From Desmodesmus armatus (Eukaryota; Chlorophyta; Chlorophyceae; Sphaeropleales; Scenedesmaceae), in contig VIIQ02000766.1 of the NCBI GenBank assembly GCA_007449985.2, forward strand, positions 62,001-126,000: 64,000 nt of DNA. The letters are read 5' to 3'. The notes beneath the pieces were generated by a model that was not told where the DNA came from, ran no database searches, and was given only the letters and a program-made list of their open reading frames with translations. This document shows positions 58,341 to 64,000 of this stretch, one piece after another. Both the position numbers and the translations under genes were made by a program. Position 1 is the stretch's first letter. Each line of letters starts with the position of its first letter.

Positions 58341-59201
58341 ATCCCGGGTGCACGCCCCCTGCACAAGGGTGTGTGGCGTGTGGTGTGCCTTGCAGCCATC
58401 AATGCTATGGACATGGGTCGGAAGGCAGCCAACTTTGCGGGTTTGCAGCAGCATCGAGCAGCGGTAGACGCAGCGCAGCAGCAGCTACCAGCAGTCCCCG
58501 ATGATCAGCAGCTCATCACTGACCTCTTGCAGCCTGCAGCCCTCTCTGACTTGCAGCAGCAGCATCAGGAGCAGGTCCAGCAGCGCCGGCAGGCGCTCAC
58601 GCAGCTTGAGCAGCAGCAGCGGCAGCAGCAAGCCGCTGCTAAACTGGAGGAAGTGAAGCGGCAGTCAGTAGCCCGCTTTTGGGAGTTGTTGCAGGATTTT
58701 GTTGTGTTGCGTGTGGCTCCAGCGTCTTGGTTCCCCCAGCTGGCCCCTGACCACCCTTTTTTGCGGGTGAACAGTGATCTGTTGGGAGTTCACTGTGCTT
58801 CTCCAGCCTTGCCTGATGGTTGACTGCCTTGCATGTCTCCTGTTGTGCTTGGTGTTTCTGGTTGCTTTACCCTGTTAGCCGACGGGGCGGGGGCAGTGCT
58901 GTATGTGCCAGCTTGGGTTGGGTCAGCTAGTCATGCTTGCATTGCCATGTCAGCTCTTTCACTGCCTGCTTGTCTGCGTCAGCATGTGCATGTGCGTTCT
59001 TGGCCGCGCATCCGTTCGCTTTATGCCTTGTGCGTGTTTCATGCTAACACAGCTTGTGTGCCACAGGTGGTTGGGCTGTCTTGAGTAGGATTGGTGGCGC
59101 CTTGAGTTACAAGGGCGGGACATGGATTGGGTCCCGGGGCTTGCATCGGGTTGGCTGGGTCCTTGAGGCCTCTTTGTAACGAACACTGACTGACTGACTG
59201 A

Positions 59202-59483
59202 CCGCTGCAGCGGCATGTTCCTGTTCATGTGCTTTCCACAAGGCCGCATCATTCCATGCTCTATGCCTTGCCCATGGACAGTGCTTAGCTTGCTTCATGT
59301 CATGTGCATGCATGCCCCTTGCTAAACCCTTGTTGTGCCCATAGGTGTCCACTGTCCTGTCACTGAACCTGACTGAAGTTTTGGTGGCGCCTATGTTACT
59401 TTGGGGGGCATAATGGATTGGTGTGCCCGGTTGCCAATGGTCGGCAGCTTAAGTCCCGAATTGACGGGGCCTCTTGTAACAAA

Positions 59484-59515
<32 letters not shown>
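59202..59515 (+). mobile_element. LINE 3' fragment, subfamily C with 31-bp (CA)n tail
   Basis: 268 bp (59217-59484) ending CTTGTAACAAAT followed by (CA)15. Differs from 62103-62370 at one base that I can see (59355 versus 62241). Confidence 0.88.
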
Positions 59516-59517
<2 letters not shown>

Positions 59518-60586
59518 CAGCTTATGGCCTGAACTGACATGCCCCATGTAACACAACTACTACTACGGCAGCTTATGGCCTGAACTGACAGGCCCCATGT
59601 AACACAACTACTACTACTACTAAGCAGTCGGCAGCTTATGGCCTGAACTGACAGGCCCCATGTAACACAACTACTACTACTAAGCAGTGGTTTACAGGTA
59701 TTTTACAGGTACTTGCTGAAATATGCAGGTCGGTGGCGCTTTGTTACTTTTGTGGGGATGATGGATTGGTGTCCCCGGTTGCCAATGGTCGGCAGCTTAT
59801 GGCCTGAACTGACAGGCCCCATGTAACACAACTACTACTACTACTAAGCAGTGAGTCACTTTTGGGAGCTTTTGGAGGATTTTGTAGCCCTAGAGGCAGC
59901 CCCCAAGTCCTGGTTCCCTCAGGTCCCACCCAGCCACCCCTTCTTGCGTGTGACTGGGGAGTCGATCTTGAGTGTTCACCGTGTTGCTATTGCACCAGGA
60001 GCTGATTGAGTTTCTGGTTGGCATGTCCCCTGTTCTTTGTGTTCCTGATGCTTTTCACATTTTAAGCTTGGCCACAGAAGTCAAGGTGGCAGTGTGGATT
60101 TGTGCATGCTTTGCTTGCTTGTTGCACAGCCTTGCTGCATTTGCTACATGTCCATTTCCACACTGAAACAGCAGGTGCCTGTCACTCAGTCATGCGTGTT
60201 CATGTTCATGTGCGTTCCACAAGGCCGCATCTTTCAATGCTCTATGCCTTGCACATGCTTGCATGTCTTGCTAACTCTGTGTGTCTTTACAGGTACTTGC
60301 TGAAATATGCAGGTCGGTGGCGCTTTGTTACTTTTGGGGGGATGATGGATTGGTGTCCCCGGTTGCCAATGGTCGGCAGCTTATGGCCTGAACTGACAGG
60401 CCCCATGTAACACAACTACTACTACCGCTGCTCTGTGTGTCTTTACAGGTACTTGCTGAAATATGCAGGTCGGTGGCGCTTTGTTACTTTTGGGGGGATG
60501 ATGGATTGGTGTCCCCGGTTGCCAATGGTCGGCAGCTTATGGCCTGAACTGACAGGCCCCATGTAACACAACTACTACTACTACCG
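59516..60586 (+). mobile_element. Six LINE 3' fragments, subfamily B with (ACT)n tails
   Basis: Successive copies at about 59516-59565, 59566-59625, 59631-59682, 59690-59848, 59853-60425 and 60432-60586, all ending CCCATGTAACACAAC plus (TAC)n. The first two begin GGCAGCTTATGG; the next three follow AAGCAGT; the last follows CCGCTGC. The fifth is longest and carries the end of ORF2 (FWELLEDFVAL ... WFPQVPPSHPFLRV), matching the subfamily A C-terminus. Confidence 0.85.
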
Positions 60587-61148
60587 CTGCTAAACTGGAG
60601 GCAGTGAAGCGGCAGGCAGTAGCCCGCTTTTGGGAGTTGTTGCAGGATTTTGTTGTGTTGCGTGTGGCTCCAGCGTCTTGGTTCCCCCAGCTGGCCCCTG
60701 ACCACCCTTTTTTGCGGGTGAACAGTGATCTGTTGGGAGTTCACTGTGCTTCTCCAGCCTTGCCTGATGGTTGACTGCCTTGCATGTCTCCTGTTGTGCT
60801 TGGTGTTTCTGGTTGCTTTACCCTGTTAGCCGACGGGGCGGGGGCAGTGCTGCATGTGCCAGCTTGGGTTGGGTCAGCTAGTCATGCTTGCATTGCCATG
60901 TCAGCTCTTTCACTGCCTGCTTGTCTGCGTCAGCATGTGCATGTGCGTTCTTGGCCGCGCATCCGTTCGCTTTATGCCTTGTGCGTGTTTCATGCTAACA
61001 CAGCTTGTGTGCCACAGGTGGTTGGGCTGTCTTGAGTAGGATTGGTGGCGCCTTGAGTTACAAGGGCGGGACATGGATTGGGTCCCGGGGCTTGCATCGG
61101 GTTGGCTGGGTCCTTGAGGCCTCTTTGTAACGAACACTGACTGACTGA
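60587..61148 (+). mobile_element. LINE 3' fragment, subfamily A, 560 bp
   Basis: Starts CCGCTGCTAAACTGG, the equivalent of 58631 in the full-length LINE, encodes the last ~60 residues of ORF2, and ends TGTAACGAACAC plus (TGAC)n. Confidence 0.88.
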
Positions 61149-61456
61149 CCCGCACAGGTCGATCCCAGTGTACCTTCGTCTGTATGACCTGTGCTCAATC
61201 AGAGGACGCCCTGGAGCTTTGCAACGTTTTCTTTCCAATGGTTTTATTCAATACCCTGGTCTCCTGGCCAGGATGTCCACTCTCCGACATCGTCCAATGG
61301 TGCCATCGCTGATGATGGTTATCAACTCTGCACAGCAACTTTCTCCGGGGCGCGTGATGGACTTTTCAGGGCTGGTTGCCGGTTTACAGACTCAAACCGG
61401 GGGCATCGTGCCCTTGGAGCAGTGGACGGTGACGTTCTATTTGTCAAGTCACATCG
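61149..61456 (+). other. Unassigned insert between two LINE fragments
   Basis: A frame of 102 codons (61168-61476) includes LRLYDLCSIRGRPG but has no recognised domain. The start of the segment follows an acceptor-like CACAG. It may be part of subfamily C or captured host sequence; I cannot tell which. Confidence 0.3.
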
Positions 61457-62369
61457 ATGGTGCAGCAGTGGTGTGACGTGCTGGTTGTCTTCAAGGACGC
61501 AGGGACTGTTGTGTTCCGCAGCAGCTGTGCTTTCGGGGTTGTCATCATCCCCATTGTTGGCCCTTGGCTTGGCAGGCCTGGGGAAGTGCCTTGGGAGGAT
61601 GCCCATGCATGTTATGGGGCAGTTGCCCTTGTGGCATGCTGCCTACTTTGCCATAACTGGTCATGCATGACAGACGGTAGCACAGGCACAGCCAGGGTGG
61701 TGCCTTATGCTTTGCGAAGGGTTGTTTCTCATCTTTGTTGCTGCCTGCAGCAGCAGGTGGAGGCTTCAGCTGTGCGTGAATTTGTGCAGCCATGAGGGTG
61801 CGGGATGGTTGTGTTTGATGCTTTTCCATCCAGCTGTGTGTTTTGATGCAGTTGTAGTCATATCAGCCAAATTCCCTGCCTAATGCTGTCTCATCTTCCC
61901 CTATGCACATCCTTTTGCGTCCTGGTTGGAGCACACATTTTTAAACAGCGTGGGATGAGGGGGTGCAGTGTTAGCAGTTGTGCTTGCAGGCAGGGCTGAG
62001 GTTGCGTGCATGCTGCTACCTGCTGTCAGAGGTGTCAGGGCGGTCCGAGTCGCCTGCATACAGTGTTTGCTTGTGGTCTGTGCATGTGCTTTCTCATGGA
62101 CAGTTCCTGTTCATGTGCTTTCCACAAGGCCGCATCATTCCATGCTCTATGCCTTGCCCATGGACAGTGCTTAGCTTGCTTCATGTCATGTGCATGCATG
62201 CCCCTTGCTAAACCCTTGTTGTGCCCATAGGTGTCCACTGTCCTATCACTGAACCTGACTGAAGTTTTGGTGGCGCCTATGTTACTTTGGGGGGCATAAT
62301 GGATTGGTGTGCCCGGTTGCCAATGGTCGGCAGCTTAAGTCCCGAATTGACGGGGCCTCTTGTAACAAA

Positions 62370-62370
<1 letters not shown>
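61457..62370 (+). mobile_element. LINE 3' fragment, subfamily C, longer copy
   Basis: The segment 62103-62370 matches 59217-59484. The sequence upstream has an open frame to 61795 (PWEDAHACYGAVALVACC) that resembles the C-terminus of LINE ORF2 in size and position, followed by ~300 bp of 3' UTR. Ends CTTGTAACAAAT, directly followed by the long CA tract. The upstream limit is uncertain. Confidence 0.65.
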
Positions 62371-63096
<726 letters not shown>

Positions 63097-63100
<4 letters not shown>

Positions 63101-63374
63101 CTGCCCATAGTCCTGCTGTAGCTGCCTCAGTCCGTCGCAACAGCAGCAATAGCAGCACTGCAGCGTATGCACTTTTTGAAGGGCTCCTTCAGAACTTGAT
63201 CAGCTTGGTCCAGATGCACCGCCAATAGCTGGCAATGCACTGCAACTACTGCGCACCACACTGCATCATTCTCAGCACTGCCTGGGGGGGCAACAAAACA
63301 AAGGAGCACAAAAGTGCAGAACCAAGCTGACCAGCACATGCAGCCGTTGCTGCCAGCTGGTAGGTGCTGCAGGC
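63097..63374. other. Short flank between CA tract and partial gene
   Basis: 278 bp, expected to contain the 3' UTR of the minus-strand gene. No feature recognised. Confidence 0.4.
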
Positions 63375-63907
63375 CTATGGAGGTGTTGACATCTCGCCGA
63401 GGTGCAGCTCCACCTCCAGGAAGGCAAAGCTGCTGGCGTCACCGTCTGTCTTGAGGGCCTCAGGCACTTGCATGGCCATGTGCCAGTCCTGCAGTGTCAC
63501 CAGGAGGGGGACTGTTGAGCACAGGAGCACAAGGAATGCAGCGATTGAGTGCCTTGCGCCAACAATTAGGAAGCCACCCAAAAGGACGCACTGCTTTAAT
63601 TGCCAAGTCCCAAGCAAGCATGGGTGGCAGCAGCTGAGGACAACTGTGTGCATTGTGCATGTTGAGTGGCCTCGGGGTAAGTGGAAAGGCTGGCACGAAT
63701 GCTGACATGCCCATACATTTGTTGATGACAGCATTTACAACCACCTGCAGCCAGCCACTGGTGGGGTACCGACGCCTCAACAGCACACCCTCTCACCTGA
63801 ATATCCATCTGGCCCACAACCTCATCGACCACAAATGGCAGCGTGCTGTCATCATCCAGCAGGAAAGAGTATGAGCCACTGTCCTCAGGGATTGCCTCAA
63901 GAAACTC
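63375..63907 (-). CDS. Unidentified protein, last two exons (5' part outside the window)
   Basis: Exon 63907 (possibly earlier)-63797 encodes EFLEAIPEDSGSYSFLLDD and FVVDEVVGQMDIQ, with donor TTCAG|GTGAGA. Exon 63488-63375 follows in phase 0 (CTGCAG|GAC), encodes DWHMAMQVPEALK, FAFLEVELHLG and ends with TAG. The joined C-terminus is ~75 residues, acidic, and looks like a folded domain ending in a beta strand. I do not recognise the family. The gene runs off the right edge. The acceptor at 63908 (CTCAAG) is weak. Confidence 0.6.
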
Positions 63908-64000
63908 CTTGAGTTGCAGTAGCACATGCACAACCGCGCAACGTGACAAACGAAAGCATTCGCTCAGCACAAACGTGTCAGCAAGCAACTCCACATGACA

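Larger units (their letters stand above)
53878..58822 (+). pseudogene. LINE ORF2: AP-endonuclease / reverse transcriptase, broken
   Basis: Frame 1 (53878-~55485) encodes the endonuclease: LATLNVAGR (Asn), LALQEVK (Glu), LVNVYCPND, LLGDWNF (Asp/Asn), HDRVYGS and SDHDMV (catalytic His), then a linker and the RT start (PGTAPGPDGLPL). Frame 2 (~55485-~57600) carries GYRPITLLNTDYRL, RT motif A LLDFAKAYDI, motif B GVRQGCPLSP and motif C FADD. Frame 3 resumes at WKLRWDNHYKEVFWRLALNG and the zinc knuckle CVCG...HHYWEC. After the foreign insert the tail resumes (VWRVVCLAAINAMDMG) and ends at 58822. A poly-Gln run of ~15 residues sits in the RT region after motif C. Cannot encode active ORF2 as read. 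Confidence 0.85.
53720..59201 (+). mobile_element. Nearly full-length APE-type LINE, subfamily A, inactivated
   Basis: Layout: C-terminal end of ORF1 (53724-53900), ORF2 from 53878 with AP-endonuclease, RT and zinc knuckle, a ~380-bp 3' UTR, TGTAACGAACAC and a (TGAC)n tail. It is truncated in ORF1. ORF2 has two frameshifts (near 55485 and 57600) and an insert of ~440 bp with a foreign exon (57906-58340). The tail TGAC motif also precedes the element, because another subfamily A fragment lies directly upstream. Confidence 0.88.

Noticed and set aside
49240..61150. CRISPR-like array because of regularly repeated blocks
   Set aside because: Units vary from 45 to 570 bp, share 3' ends not spacers, and encode LINE sequence; the host is eukaryotic.
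61168..61476. 102-codon frame with LRLYDL, briefly considered as a PPPDE peptidase start
   Set aside because: The resemblance is limited to a few residues, and the rest does not follow that family.

Overview
The window looks like nuclear DNA of a green alga (Chlorophyta). It is eukaryotic: genes have many GT-AG introns and complete spliced reading frames. An octotricopeptide-repeat organelle RNA-binding protein is present, coding sequence is loaded with CAG/CTG trinucleotide runs (poly-Gln, poly-Ala), and TGTAA serves as a likely polyadenylation signal. Base composition seems moderate rather than Chlamydomonas-high, so a Sphaeropleales/Scenedesmaceae-type alga is my guess; that placement is inference.

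Positions 1-47,723 hold a compact host gene block in which genes mostly alternate strand and share divergent promoters. In order: the 5' part of a fatty-acyl-CoA synthetase (-, runs off the left edge); CSTF2/CstF-64, an mRNA 3'-end processing factor (+); a MYND zinc-finger protein (-); a secreted PMR5/TBL-type PC-esterase (+); an octotricopeptide-repeat protein (-); an Mpv17/PMP22-family membrane protein (+); a gene-free stretch of about 3.5 kb; SBDS, a ribosome maturation factor (-); a secreted M14 zinc carboxypeptidase (+); a small secreted Cys-rich protein (+); and TRAPPC8/Trs85 (-, about 25 exons over 11.4 kb). Most splice models were built by hand and close in frame. TRAPPC8 carries an apparent 1-nt frameshift at a homopolymer.

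Positions 49,050-63,096 are a retrotransposon graveyard: a tRNA-derived SINE-like element, a 5'-truncated LINE with an open reverse-transcriptase frame, one nearly full-length LINE (ORF1 tail, AP-endonuclease, RT, zinc knuckle) broken by two frameshifts and by an insert carrying a sushi-domain exon, and more than a dozen 3'-end fragments arranged head to tail. Each subfamily ends in TGTAAC followed by its own microsatellite: (TGAC)n, (TGAG)n, (ACT)n, (CA)n or a TTC/ATTC repeat. One such tail has become a (CA)n tract of about 726 bp. Short identical motifs recur at successive junctions, suggesting repeated insertion at the same site or template jumping. This array is the most unusual thing in the window.

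The right edge (63,375-64,000, -) holds the last exons of an unidentified host gene.

Functionally the host genes are a mixed housekeeping set (mRNA 3'-end formation, 60S ribosome maturation, vesicle tethering, organelle RNA metabolism, lipid activation, secreted hydrolases). I see no evidence that they form one pathway.
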